Assembly (NCBI GenBank): GCA_910578425.1
Contig: CAJTQX010000001.1
Location: 110,269 to 174,268, forward strand
DNA: 64,000 nt
Direction of reading: 5' to 3'
DNA from: an uncultured Anaerotignum sp.
GTDB taxonomy: Bacteria; Bacillota; Clostridia; Lachnospirales; Anaerotignaceae
The notes under the pieces were generated by a model that had not been told where the DNA came from, did no database searches, and saw only the letters and a program-made list of their open reading frames with translations. Positions 34,004 through 42,527 of the stretch are shown in pieces (position 1 is the first letter of the stretch; each line of letters starts with the position of its first letter). The position numbers and the translations under genes were made by a program.

Positions 34004-35532
34004 TATTGCCCGTTTTTGGAAAACAGGAATTGCAGTTCCTTCCGGGAAAGGCACCCGAGCAGGAACAGGAAAAACAGATAAAGCGCGCCCATTCCCGCAA
34101 GAGAAAGCAGGAATAAGGCTTTTGAGGGTACGGAAACCCGTATCAGGTATTTGACAAGCAGTCCCGAAGCCGCGCCCGCAAGCAGGGGCTTTAAAAAGCA
34201 GTTGAAAAACGGAGGGACAACGCCTGTTCTGCGGTGCAGACGCAGGAGGGAGGAGCCTACCGTAAAGCAGAGGCTGCAAAACCACCCGAACAGGAACGCA
34301 CTTACCCCATAAACCGGCATGAAAAACCAGATTGCACCGATGGTGATGAGGGAGGCAGCAAGGTTATTCCAGAACAGGAAAAACTGTTCACCAAGTCCGT
34401 TCAGCAGGCCATGCAGGGTAGTCTGCGCGTAAAGGAAGGGGCAGAGGAACGCCAGTGGAAACAGGATTTCCCCCAGCCCTGCGCGGCTGTATACAATATA
34501 GCAGATTTCCTGCGGGAACACAGCGAAAAGGGCGGCGGAACCAATCCCGATGATGAATGTGAACAGCATTGTAGCAGAAACGGTACGGCTGACGCGCTGA
34601 TCCTGTTTGACCGCGCATGCCTCTGAAATTTCCGGCACAAGAGAAACAGAGGCCGCCATCAGGCAGGCCGATGGCAGGAGAATCAGCGGCATTGCCATGC
34701 CTGTCAGTTCGCCGTAAGTGCTGAGTGCCTGCGCGGTATCCTGTCCGTAAAGCTGGAGCTGGCGGGGAATCAGGACGTTTTCCAATGCGGAAAGAAGCGA
34801 CGCCGCAATGCGTGAGGCGGAAAGCGGCACGGCCATTGCCAGAATCATGGACAGCGCGCCGGATGGGCTGATTGTCGGCCGCCGCACCATTTTATGCCCA
34901 CGCTTGTAATGGACATAATTGGCGATGGTAAAAGCACAGGAAAGCATTTCGCCAAGCAGTATGCCGCAGACGGCGGCACAGCAGGCATACGCCAGACCGA
35001 GCGGGACAAAAATACCCGCCAGAAGGAATATCGCGGCAATGCGGACAGCCTGCTCCAGCACCTGTGAAACAGCGGGAACAACTGTTTCCTGCATCCCAAG
35101 GAAAAAGCCGCGGAAGCAGGAGCCCGCCGCCATAAAAGGTACGGCAAGCGCGAGCAGACGCAGGGAAAGCGCAGCGCGGGAATCTTTCAGGAAAAGCTGG
35201 GCGGTTTCTTCCGCGAAAAAGAACAGCCCGCCGCCGACCAGCAAACTGAGCAAAAGCGACAGCGTGACAGCCTGCTTGACAACTCTGCCGATATTGCCGC
35301 TTTGCCCGCGGATATTTTCCTGTGCGGTCAGGCGGGAAATTGTGGTAGTGAATCCGGCGGAGGTAATGCTCCAGGCAAGGGAATAAATCGGCAGTATCAA
35401 CTGGTAAAGCCCCATGCCTTCTGCGCCGATGGCATTGGACATAAAAACGCGGTATAAAAACCCCATGCATTTTGTGATGAGATTGGCCGCGGTAAGTATC
35501 AGTGTTCCGGCTATAATCGTTTTCCGGCTCAT
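34003..35532 (-). CDS. Stage V sporulation protein B-type flippase (MurJ/polysaccharide transporter family)
   Basis: 509 aa with about 14 membrane helices, a MATE/MVF-like lipid-linked oligosaccharide flippase. The start MSRKTIIAGTLILTAANLITKCMGFLYRVFMSN-like region and YQLILPIYSLAWSITSAGF are typical of SpoVB/YtgP proteins, whose sporulation members are needed for cortex synthesis. Whether this is SpoVB proper or a vegetative lipid II flippase cannot be told. ATG at 35532 has GGGAGAAG upstream on the minus strand. Single gene, divergent from the nucleotidyltransferase gene. Confidence 0.88.
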   Translation of the reverse strand: MSRKTIIAGTLILTAANLITKCMGFLYRVFMSNAIGAEGMGLYQLILPIYSLAWSITSAGFTTTISRLTAQENIRGQSGNIGRVVKQAVTLSLLLSLLVGGGLFFFAEETAQLFLKDSRAALSLRLLALAVPFMAAGSCFRGFFLGMQETVVPAVSQVLEQAVRIAAIFLLAGIFVPLGLAYACCAAVCGILLGEMLSCAFTIANYVHYKRGHKMVRRPTISPSGALSMILAMAVPLSASRIAASLLSALENVLIPRQLQLYGQDTAQALSTYGELTGMAMPLILLPSACLMAASVSLVPEISEACAVKQDQRVSRTVSATMLFTFIIGIGSAALFAVFPQEICYIVYSRAGLGEILFPLAFLCPFLYAQTTLHGLLNGLGEQFFLFWNNLAASLITIGAIWFFMPVYGVSAFLFGWFCSLCFTVGSSLLRLHRRTGVVPPFFNCFLKPLLAGAASGLLVKYLIRVSVPSKALFLLSLAGMGALYLFFLFLLGCLSRKELQFLFSKNGQ

Positions 35533-35634
35533 ATGTATCTTCTCCCTGGTCTTGTTATAAAGAATATATGCAGGAAAAGGCAGGAATAGGCTTATCATTG
35601 AAACAGGTTTTGCGGCAAAGAGAGGAGAGACTCT

Positions 35635-36132
35635 ATGAAAAAAGAAACGGCAGGACAGAAAGATTTGTTTGAGGTGCTGGAATTTATGGAGGAATTGGAC
35701 ATTGCATATTGGCTGGACGGCGGCTGGGGTGTGGACGCGCTCATCGGCAGGCAGACGCGGGAGCATCGCGATATAGATATAAATTTTGACAGTCGCCACA
35801 CAGACAGGCTCCTTGAAGCACTGCTTGCGGCGGGCTATGTGATTGAAACGGACTGGCGGCCGGTGCGGATAGAGCTGCACCACCCTGAACGGGGATACCT
35901 TGATATTCACCCGTTCGTTCTGTCGGAGGACGGGACGGCGAGACAGGCGGATTCAGAGGGCGGCTGGTATGAATTTGAGGCGGATTATTTCGGAAGGACG
36001 GTGTTTGAGGGCAGGGAAATCCCCTGTATTTCCGCGAAAGGGCAGAAGGTTTTCCATACTGGTTATGAGCTAAGGGAAGTGGACCTGCACGATTTGAAAA
36101 ATATTGAGGAGCTCTTGAAAAATGAGCGTTGA
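35635..36132 (+). CDS. Lincosamide nucleotidyltransferase-like protein (Lnu family)
   Basis: 165 aa, close in length and motif order to LnuA/LinA (about 161 aa): YWLDGGWGVDALIG, REHRDIDINFD (GG-W and D-x-D of the nucleotidyltransferase fold), GYLDIHPF and a terminal DLHDLKNIEELL. LnuA-type enzymes adenylylate clindamycin and lincomycin; the residues around GGWGVD and HRDID(I)D are kept. Whether it confers resistance here is inferred. No mobile element is adjacent, and base composition looks like the neighbours, so it may be an intrinsic gene. AGAGGAG ribosome site. Confidence 0.75.
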   Translation: MKKETAGQKDLFEVLEFMEELDIAYWLDGGWGVDALIGRQTREHRDIDINFDSRHTDRLLEALLAAGYVIETDWRPVRIELHHPERGYLDIHPFVLSEDGTARQADSEGGWYEFEADYFGRTVFEGREIPCISAKGQKVFHTGYELREVDLHDLKNIEELLKNER

Positions 36133-36144
36133 CGCTTGCTGTGC

Positions 36145-36175
36145 CTGTTAAGAAAAATTGTCAAAATCTTAACGG
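36145..36175 (+). other. Hairpin after the nucleotidyltransferase gene
   Basis: CTGTTAAGA (36145..36153) pairs with TCTTAACGG (36167..36175), two G-T/C-G end pairs. No U-run follows; only a weak terminator candidate. Confidence 0.35.
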
Positions 36176-36194
36176 GAAACCGCACAGATTTTTA

Positions 36195-36223
36195 TTGACA
36201 AGTGGAAAAAAAGCTGTTATCTT
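36195..36223 (+). promoter_or_regulatory. Promoter of the glycine riboswitch transcript
   Basis: TTGACA (36195..36200), 17-base spacer, TATCTT (36218..36223). Confidence 0.75.
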
Positions 36224-36257
36224 ATAAATACAAAATTACATATTGGTCAGATGAAGC

Positions 36258-36432
36258 AGAAGGGAGATTCCTTTCCAGCGTGGAAAGGGAACCGATGGAG
36301 CAATCCAAAAGAGCCGTTTTTGGAGAAACTTTCAGGTCAGCAGACCTTTTGCGGATGACACTCTGGAAAGCGTCCGCGCAGGAATGGGCGGGCCGCCGTA
36401 GAAGTAATGCTTTCAGGTAAAGATACAGGGAT
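36258..36432 (+). promoter_or_regulatory. Tandem glycine riboswitch
   Basis: First aptamer: GGGAGATTCC, then AACCGATGGAGCAA (36290..36303), GGAGAAACTTTCAGG (36322..36336) and the closing CACTCTGGAAAGCG, matching the ACCGAAGGAGCAA ... CTCTCAGG ... CTCTGGAGAG pattern of gcvT leaders. Second aptamer: CCGCCGTAGAAGTAA (36393..36407) and TGCTTTCAGGTAAAGATACAGG. The left arm of the terminator that follows shares bases with the 3' part of aptamer 2, so ligand binding should prevent the terminator (an on switch). The control of an APC transporter is consistent with glycine export or exchange. Confidence 0.82.
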
Positions 36433-36485
36433 ATACAAGGCAGACTTGTTTTTTGTTTGCTTTTTGTATATCCCTGTTTTATTTT
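36425..36485 (+). terminator. Glycine riboswitch expression-platform terminator
   Basis: Perfect 14-bp stem ACAGGGATATACAA (36425..36438) with TTGTATATCCCTGT (36464..36477), then TTTATTTTT. Confidence 0.88.
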
Positions 36486-36546
36486 TGTCAAAAAATCTGC
36501 GGAAACGGCATTTTTTCGGAGGAAAACAGAAAAAGGAGGCAGAAAA

Positions 36547-37893
36547 ATGGAAAACAAACAGGAGCTGAAAAAGAATTTGGGAATGTCCACCGCTATGGCG
36601 ACAGTGGTAGGGTGCGTCATAGGTTCGGGCGTGTTCTTTAAGCCGCAGGCAATGTATACCGCGACAGGCGGCGCGCCGGGGCTGGCAATGCTGGCGTGGC
36701 TGATTACAGGCATTGTATGTATCTGTGCTGCAATGACGTTTGCGGAAATCGCGATACTGATTCCCAAAACGGGCGGCATGGTTGCGTATCTGGAAGAAAC
36801 CTTTGGCAAAAAGGTTGGTTTTCTGGCGGGCTGGATGCAAAGCATTGTTTTTTATCCCGCAATGATTTCTGCACTGGCAGTAGTCTGCGCACAGCAGGCG
36901 GCATTGTTCATTGGCGACGGTTATACTGTTCCGGTTGCGATTTTAGTTATTATTTTAATTATGCTTTTGAACAGCCTTGGCTCTGCGGTCGGCGGGGCGG
37001 TGCAGGTCGTTTTCACAGTCTGCAAGCTGATTCCGCTGTTCCTGCTGATGGTTTTTGGCTTTATTAAGGGCGGCGGCGCAAACCCTGTCATGAGCCCTAT
37101 GGTGGCGGACGGGCTGAATCCGGCGGTCGTGCTGGGGCAGCTGATGGTTTCCGTACTGTTTGCATTTGAAGGCTGGACAAATGTAGGCGCGATTGCGGGC
37201 GAAATGAAAAACCCGGGAAGAGATCTCCCGATTGCAATTGTAGGCGGCGTTTCCGTCATCATGGCAGTTTATTTTGTTATCAACATTGCGTATCTTTGGG
37301 TATTGCCCGCAGATGAAATGATGAACCTTGCCGCGCCCGCTTCAGCGGTAGCGATTGCGATTTTCGGTGATTTCGGCGGCAGACTTATTTCCGTAGGCAT
37401 TATGATTTCCGTATTCGGGGCATGCAATGGGTTTGTGCTTTCCGGTTCCCGCGTAACATATTCACTGGCTTCCGAAGGTTCTCTGCCCGGCAGCAAAGCT
37501 CTGGCAAAGCTGAACAAAGCGCAGGTTCCCACTAATTCCATTTTACTGGTGGGCGGTCTGGGATGCATTTACGCAGTCAGCGGGCAATTTAATATGCTGA
37601 CAGACCTTGCGGTATTTTCCTGCTGGATTTTCTATACGCTGACGTTTCTTGCGGTAATGAAATACAGAAAGATGCGTCCGGAACTGAACCGCACATACAA
37701 GGTCCCCCTGTATCCTGTGATTCCGGCGATTGCCATTATCAGCGGCATTTATGTAATCGTAAACCAGTTGTTCATGGCTGGCAGTACGACAAGGCTGCTT
37801 GCGATAGGCAGCATCATCATTACGCTGATTGGGCTGCCGGTTTATGCAATGCAGGAAAAGAAAAAAATACTTGCGTCTGATACAGAAGCATAA
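36547..37893 (+). CDS. APC-superfamily amino acid transporter
   Basis: 448 aa, 12 predicted membrane helices, amino acid permease of the LAT/SteT-like group. TM1 carries VVGCVIGSGVFFKP (the unwound substrate-binding GSG motif), and FAFEGWTNVGAIAGEMKNPGRDLP is the TM6 region conserved in exchangers. Substrate not given by sequence; the upstream tandem glycine riboswitch suggests glycine, alanine or serine export or exchange. AGGAGG ribosome site and ATG 36547 fix the start. It is followed by its own terminator. Confidence 0.9.
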   Translation: MENKQELKKNLGMSTAMATVVGCVIGSGVFFKPQAMYTATGGAPGLAMLAWLITGIVCICAAMTFAEIAILIPKTGGMVAYLEETFGKKVGFLAGWMQSIVFYPAMISALAVVCAQQAALFIGDGYTVPVAILVIILIMLLNSLGSAVGGAVQVVFTVCKLIPLFLLMVFGFIKGGGANPVMSPMVADGLNPAVVLGQLMVSVLFAFEGWTNVGAIAGEMKNPGRDLPIAIVGGVSVIMAVYFVINIAYLWVLPADEMMNLAAPASAVAIAIFGDFGGRLISVGIMISVFGACNGFVLSGSRVTYSLASEGSLPGSKALAKLNKAQVPTNSILLVGGLGCIYAVSGQFNMLTDLAVFSCWIFYTLTFLAVMKYRKMRPELNRTYKVPLYPVIPAIAIISGIYVIVNQLFMAGSTTRLLAIGSIIITLIGLPVYAMQEKKKILASDTEA

Positions 37894-37911
37894 AACAGAC
37901 TCTCTCGCAAA

Positions 37912-37960
37912 GGCATATCCTGAAAGGTGGTAAAACATACTTTTGGGATATGTCTTTTTT
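37912..37960 (+). terminator. Terminator of the APC transporter gene
   Basis: GGCATATCCTGAAAG (37912..37926) pairs with CTTTTGGGATATGTC (37940..37954) with two wobbles, then six T. Confidence 0.8.
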
Positions 37961-38180
37961 ACAAATACACCTTGTGGTTGTCATAGAAGCTCGAGGAACG
38001 GAGGGACGCCTGAAAAATGGCATTTTTCCGTTTTTTTGACATTCAGAAATGTATTTCAAAATTATAATATCTATCTAAAAAAGAAAGAAAATAACGAATA
38101 CAAATTGAACTTACTGCACAAATAAAAGGTGAGTATAAAGAAAGTGTTAGGAAATAAACTGTGAGATAGCACTAATACTC
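37961..38180 (+). other. 220-base gap before the Mrp operon promoter
   Basis: A/T-rich. I see an AAAAATGGCATTTTT palindrome (about 38016..38030) within an ACGGA/TCCGT frame followed by T-rich sequence, possibly a second terminator, and no credible gene. Otherwise I see nothing here. Confidence 0.4.
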
Positions 38181-38209
38181 TTGACATTTTGCGCCATTTC
38201 CCCGATAAT
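38181..38209 (+). promoter_or_regulatory. Promoter of the Mrp-like operon
   Basis: TTGACA (38181..38186), 17-base spacer, GATAAT (38204..38209). Confidence 0.8.
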
Positions 38210-38215
38210 ATAGTC

Positions 38216-38354
38216 ATAAGGTATCATAAAAAAGTAGGTTTTTCTGCCTTCTGCGAACGAAAAAGCGGCACCGTCGGCTTTGTTCTGCCGGATAAGGCTG
38301 TTTCTTTTGCAAAGGTATGCGGAAAACGGAAGCTTCTGCGGAAAGGATGGTTTT
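38216..38354 (+). other. Leader of about 140 nt ahead of mrpE
   Basis: Transcribed 5' region of the antiporter operon. Possible pairings are CTGC/GCGG (about 38251..38271), CGGCA/TGCCG (about 38269..38294) and GCGGAA/TTCTGC (about 38320..38340). No known riboswitch signature recognised. The length leaves room for a regulatory RNA. Confidence 0.4.
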
Positions 38355-38813
38355 ATGTATCTATTGTTGCTTCTGATGTGGTTCATATTTAATGGAAGGG
38401 TCACTCTGGAAGTATTTCTTTTCGGCGCAGTTATCTGCGCCTGGCTTTATTGGTTCATTTCAAAGCATATGGGATATAGTTTCAAAAAAGAGCTTACACT
38501 TGTCAAAAAGATTCCTCTGTATTTGAAATACGCCGTTGTTCTTCTTTGGGAGATCATTAAGGCAAACCTTGCGGTGATCCGTATTGTGCTTTCGCCGAAG
38601 CTGGAGATTGAACCTGTGTTGGTAAAATTTACCACCGATCTCCAGAGTGAAACCTCTCAGGCCGTTCTGGGGAACTCCATCACGCTGACGCCTGGGACAT
38701 ATACGGCAGGGCTGGAGAACGGCGAATTTATTGTGCAGGCTCTGGATAAATCCTTTGCCGAAGGGCTGGACGATTCTGTCTTTGTGAAACAGCTGAGAAA
38801 ATTGGAGGAGTAA
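38355..38813 (+). CDS. Mrp antiporter subunit E-like (MnhE)
   Basis: Membrane subunit of multi-subunit Na+/H+ antiporters. 152 aa. Two to three N-terminal helices (MYLLLLLMWFIFNGRVTLEV), then a soluble C-terminal domain with LSPKLEIEPVLVKFTTDLQS and NSITLTPGTYT, the typical MrpE motif. The frame extends upstream to 38280, but ATG 38355 has AAAGGATGG upstream. First gene of ten closely spaced genes. Confidence 0.9.
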   Translation: MYLLLLLMWFIFNGRVTLEVFLFGAVICAWLYWFISKHMGYSFKKELTLVKKIPLYLKYAVVLLWEIIKANLAVIRIVLSPKLEIEPVLVKFTTDLQSETSQAVLGNSITLTPGTYTAGLENGEFIVQALDKSFAEGLDDSVFVKQLRKLEE

Positions 38814-38816
38814 GCT

Positions 38817-39140
38817 ATGAGCGATGCGATGCGTTTTATTTTGGAAGCTGCCATGATCATCCTTGCGGTTGGAATGTGTCTGGCGTTTCTGCGTGCGGTA
38901 AAAGGGCCGCGCTTTACGGACAGGATTGTTGCCATCAATATGATCGGCACGATGACGACCGCGGTGATTTGTATTCTTTCCGGTTATCTGGGTGAAACCG
39001 CTTTGGTGGATGTTGCCCTTGTTTATACGCTGCTGAGTTTTCTGGCAGTCGTAATTCTCTGCCATGTTGTTACGCTGCACCATAAAGGACGGCAGCTTTA
39101 CCTGAGCAGGAAAGCAAAGGAGGAAAGAGAATGTCAATAA
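38817..39140 (+). CDS. Mrp antiporter subunit F-like (MnhF)
   Basis: 107 aa, three membrane helices, MrpF/MnhF family: FLRAVKGPRFTDRIVAINMIGT is the family signature (GP-x-x-x-DR-x-x-A). Starts 3 bases after the mrpE-like stop and overlaps the mrpG-like gene by 10 bases. Confidence 0.92.
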   Translation: MSDAMRFILEAAMIILAVGMCLAFLRAVKGPRFTDRIVAINMIGTMTTAVICILSGYLGETALVDVALVYTLLSFLAVVILCHVVTLHHKGRQLYLSRKAKEERECQ

Positions 39141-39442
39141 GAGAGATACTGGCGGCGGTCTGCATTATTCTTGGGATTCTCGTGTTCTGCTGTTCCATTT
39201 TGGGCGTATATCGTTTGAAATATGTGCTGAACCGAATGCACGCGGCTGCACTGGGCGATACGCTTGGACTTTTTCTGGTCGTGCTTGGGCTTTTGATACT
39301 GGGAAAAGATATGTTCCATATGCTGAAATATGCCCTGGTCGTTATTTTTTTCTGGGTTTCCAGCCCGATCGCAACGCATATGATTGCGAAAGTGGAACTG
39401 CTGACAGATAAGGATTATGAGGAAAGGATGCGGGGAAAATGA
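39131..39442 (+). CDS. Mrp antiporter subunit G-like (MnhG)
   Basis: 103 aa, three membrane helices, MrpG/MnhG (PhaG) family: LGVYRLKYVLNRMHAAALGDTLG at residues about 22-44, close to the family's GxxRxPDxxxRxHAA pattern, and SSPIATHMIAKV near the end. Overlaps the genes on both sides (10 and 4 bases). Confidence 0.9.
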   Translation: MSIREILAAVCIILGILVFCCSILGVYRLKYVLNRMHAAALGDTLGLFLVVLGLLILGKDMFHMLKYALVVIFFWVSSPIATHMIAKVELLTDKDYEERMRGK

Positions 39443-39702
39443 GTACAATGAGTACGGTGATTCAGGTAATATTGGTATTGTTTCTGATTGCAAGTGCAAT
39501 CGGGGTTTCGGTAACAGGAAATTTATTCATGGCAGTTATTATCTTTATGGGTTACAGCTCTATTATGGCAATTATATGGCTTTTTCTGGAATCTCCCGAC
39601 CTTGCGATTACAGAAGCCGCGGTAGGCGCGGGCGTTGACAGCGTACTGTTTTTCCTGACGCTGAAAAAAGTACACGCGCTGAAGGGCACAAGGGAGGGCT
39701 GA
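39439..39702 (+). CDS. MbhD-like / MrpA C-terminal-type subunit (DUF4040)
   Basis: 87 aa, three membrane helices. The SPDLAITEAAVGAGVDSVLFFLTLK segment is the hallmark of the DUF4040/MbhD domain, which in Bacillus is fused to the C-terminus of MrpA but is separate in archaeal Mbh/Mbx complexes and here. Overlaps both neighbouring genes (ATGA-type and one-base overlaps). Confidence 0.88.
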   Translation: MSTMSTVIQVILVLFLIASAIGVSVTGNLFMAVIIFMGYSSIMAIIWLFLESPDLAITEAAVGAGVDSVLFFLTLKKVHALKGTREG

Positions 39703-40613
39703 TGGCATTGAGTGAAAAAAAATCCTTCTGGCAGAAGCTGAAGGCATGGATAGACGGGGAGGAAATCCTCATCAATGCAGATAAGTATATCTCGACCAGA
39801 GAAAAACCGGAACTGCCGCATTTTGCAAAGCATTTCTCCACGGAGAGTGTTCGTTCCAATAAAAAGCTGTACCGACTTATGAGCGTGTTTGTTTCACTGG
39901 TGTTCATTGGTATTATGCTGATTACAGTGACGCATCTGCCGACATTTGGCGAGGCGTCAAACCCTTCCAACAATGAGGTTGCAGAGCGTTATCTGGAAAA
40001 GGGCATTGAGGAAACAGGCGCGATCAACTTTGTCGCGGGTATGATTCTGGATTACAGAGCGTTCGATACCTTTGGCGAGTCCAATGTGCTGTTTTTGGCC
40101 GTTATCTGTGTGGTAATGCTTTTGAAGCGCGACAGCAAAAATATCAGTGCGGCAGAGGATCAGGAGAATGCCGAGGACGATGTTTTTGACATGGAAGACC
40201 TGAAACTGATTCTGAAAAAGGGCAGCAAGACCATTGCGCCACTGGTTATGCTTTACGGAATCTATGTTGTGCTGAACGGCCATCTTTCCCCGGGCGGCGG
40301 TTTTTCAGGCGGATCTATCATCGGCGCGGGTCTGATTTTGTATTCCGCGGCAAACGGGCAGAAGAAAATGCAGACCTTTTTCACATTCCGCACGTTTACA
40401 CTGATTAGCGTAGCCTGCCTGCTGACATACTGTGGCTGCAAAAGCTATTCCTTCTTTACCGGTGCAAACCATGTGGGCTATGAAATTCCCAAGGGCGTTC
40501 CGGGAGCAATACTCAGCTCCGGCTTTATCCTGCCGCTGAATATCTGCGTTGGGCTGATCGTAGCATGTACGATGTATGGATTCTATGCATTATTTACCAA
40601 AGGAGAAATCTGA
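39702..40613 (+). CDS. MbhE + MrpB-like fused subunit
   Basis: 303 aa. A soluble start (residues 1-55), a membrane helix and extracytoplasmic loop up to about 130 that resemble the MbhE/MrpA tail (ETGAINFVAGMILDYRAFDTFGES), then the MnhB domain (about 160-300) with LYGIYVVLNGHLSPGGGFSGG, the invariant MrpB motif. So two units separate in other systems are fused here. Start ATG overlaps the previous stop by one base. Confidence 0.87.
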   Translation: MALSEKKSFWQKLKAWIDGEEILINADKYISTREKPELPHFAKHFSTESVRSNKKLYRLMSVFVSLVFIGIMLITVTHLPTFGEASNPSNNEVAERYLEKGIEETGAINFVAGMILDYRAFDTFGESNVLFLAVICVVMLLKRDSKNISAAEDQENAEDDVFDMEDLKLILKKGSKTIAPLVMLYGIYVVLNGHLSPGGGFSGGSIIGAGLILYSAANGQKKMQTFFTFRTFTLISVACLLTYCGCKSYSFFTGANHVGYEIPKGVPGAILSSGFILPLNICVGLIVACTMYGFYALFTKGEI

Positions 40614-40615
40614 TT

Positions 40616-40990
40616 ATGAATCATCTTGCGACAAACTTTTATGAGGCAGCGTCAGTAATCCTGTTTGGCATAGGATTTATGAACCTGCTTTTGCAGAATA
40701 ACCTGATTAAGAAATTTATTGGCCTGAATATCATGGATACTGCCGTTTATCTTTTTCTTGCGGCAAAAGGCTATATTTTTGGCAGAGTTGCGCCGATTTT
40801 GACGAATGGCGTTGTGGACGCGGATTACTATATCAACCCTGTCCCTGCGGGGCTTGTGCTGACGGGCATTGTCGTTTCTGTCAGCGTTACAGCATTTTCC
40901 CTTGCTCTGGTGCAGAGGCTTTATAAGCATTACGGCACGCTGAACATGGATGAAATCATGAAGCTTTCCAGAGAGGAGGAAGGGGAATAA
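40616..40990 (+). CDS. Mrp antiporter subunit C-like (NuoK homologue)
   Basis: 124 aa, three membrane helices, MrpC/NuoK/MbhG family: ILFGIGFMNLLLQNNLIKKFIGLNIMDTAVYLF and NPVPAGLVLTGIVVSVSVTAFSLAL, the latter with the conserved VxxAxTA-like TM3. ATG 40616 has AAGGAG upstream. The stop overlaps the next start by one base. Confidence 0.92.
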   Translation: MNHLATNFYEAASVILFGIGFMNLLLQNNLIKKFIGLNIMDTAVYLFLAAKGYIFGRVAPILTNGVVDADYYINPVPAGLVLTGIVVSVSVTAFSLALVQRLYKHYGTLNMDEIMKLSREEEGE

Positions 40991-42498
40991 TGGCGCATGT
41001 AAACTTTGTACATAATATACCTTTCTTCAGTATCTTTCTGGCAATGTTCTGCGGCATCATCACGCCGTTGGTGAAAAACGGGCGGACTGCCCGCAAAATT
41101 CATGGCACGATGGTATTTATTATAATGATACTTTCGGCGATACTGCTGCTAAATGTATCGGAAAATCACGAAACCTTTACCTTTATGATGGGGCATTTCC
41201 CTGCACCATGGGGAAATGAACTGCGCGCTGGTCCGCTGGAGGCATTGATGGCACTGACGTTCAGCGTGGTGATGTTCCTGACGGTAATGGGCGGCAGTGA
41301 GTTTATTTATAAGGAAATTGTACCGGAAAAACAGAATTTGTATTTTATTATGCTGAATGCCCTGTTTGGGGCAATGCTTGCATTGGTATATACAAATGAT
41401 ATTTTTACGGCATATGTATTTATAGAAATCAACACCATTGCATCCTGTGCGCTGATTATGGCAAAAGGCACGGCACAGGCGATGGTTGGGACAACACATT
41501 ACCTTGTAATCAGCCTGCTGGGGTCGGGGCTGTTCCTGCTGGGGGTCTGTATCCTTTACAGTATTACGGGGCACCTGCTTATGCCGCAGATGAAAGAGGC
41601 TGTTGTGCGACTGATGGCTACAGGGGATTACCATTTTCCTCTGCTTGTTGTGACGGGATTTATGTTTATCGGTATTGCAATCAAAAGCGCGCTGTTCCCG
41701 TTTCATTCCATGCTGCCCGGCGCGTACGGCGCGGCTGTGCCGACTTCCAGCGCGATCCTTTCCGGCCTTGTGCTGAAAAGCTATATTATTCTTGGGATTA
41801 AGCTGGTATACGGCGTATTCTCTGTCGATGTGATGCATCAGCTGAAAATTGTTGACGTGCTGTTTGTTTTCGGCTTGGCTGGTATGGTAATGGGGTCGCT
41901 TTATGCAATGCGGGAAACACGAATGAAACGTATGCTCGCATATTCTTCCGTTGCGCAAATCGGATATATTTACATGGGCATTGGCCTTGGGACAAGAATA
42001 GGTATGACAGCGGCATGTTTCCATATTCTGGCGCATGCCATTACAAAAACGATGCTGTTCGTCTGCTGCGGGCAGATGGTAGAGGATTCTGGAAATAAGG
42101 AACAGATCTTCCATCTGAAAGGGGCGGGGCTGCGCAATCCCCTTGCCGGAATTGGCTTTACAGTCGGCGCGCTTTCCATGGTCGGCGTGCCTTTGACGGC
42201 AGGGTTTATTTCAAAGCTATATTTTGCCTCGGCTTCGGTTTACGCGCCGGGAAAAATGGCGGCGGTTCTGGTTGTGCTTGCAATCAGTATGATACTGAAC
42301 GCATTATATTTCCTGCCTTCCACCATTGCAATCTGGACACCGGCAAAAACAGAAGATCAGGCAAAGCCTGCCCATATTTCCGTTTCTCCGGCATTTGGTA
42401 TTGCAGTTGTACTGTTCATTGTCGCCAACATTACATTAGGTATCTGGTACCGCCCGTTCATTCATATCATTGAAATGGGTATTAGCTTGCTGCAATGA
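40990..42498 (+). CDS. Proton/cation-translocating antiporter subunit 1 (MrpD/NuoN-like)
   Basis: 502 aa, about 14 membrane helices, proton_antipo_M family. The TM5 glutamate (Glu146 in FIEINTIASC) and TM7 lysine (Lys232 in GIAIKSALFPFH) needed for ion transfer are both present. Follows mrpC-like directly. First of four homologous large subunits in a row. Confidence 0.93.
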   Translation: MAHVNFVHNIPFFSIFLAMFCGIITPLVKNGRTARKIHGTMVFIIMILSAILLLNVSENHETFTFMMGHFPAPWGNELRAGPLEALMALTFSVVMFLTVMGGSEFIYKEIVPEKQNLYFIMLNALFGAMLALVYTNDIFTAYVFIEINTIASCALIMAKGTAQAMVGTTHYLVISLLGSGLFLLGVCILYSITGHLLMPQMKEAVVRLMATGDYHFPLLVVTGFMFIGIAIKSALFPFHSMLPGAYGAAVPTSSAILSGLVLKSYIILGIKLVYGVFSVDVMHQLKIVDVLFVFGLAGMVMGSLYAMRETRMKRMLAYSSVAQIGYIYMGIGLGTRIGMTAACFHILAHAITKTMLFVCCGQMVEDSGNKEQIFHLKGAGLRNPLAGIGFTVGALSMVGVPLTAGFISKLYFASASVYAPGKMAAVLVVLAISMILNALYFLPSTIAIWTPAKTEDQAKPAHISVSPAFGIAVVLFIVANITLGIWYRPFIHIIEMGISLLQ

Positions 42499-42527
42499 TG
42501 AAACCATGAGAGGATGAGGTGAGGAAA

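Noticed and set aside
35635..36132. Recently acquired resistance island
   Set aside because: No transposase, integrase, inverted repeats or obvious composition shift around the Lnu-like gene.
36202..36420. 72-codon frame after the promoter at 36195
   Set aside because: It coincides with the tandem glycine riboswitch aptamers, which explain the sequence better.
38022..38076. TTGACA near 38036 with TATAAT near 38063 as a promoter
   Set aside because: Spacing of 21 bases is too long; the pair at 38181..38209 with a 17-base spacer is better and closer to the operon.
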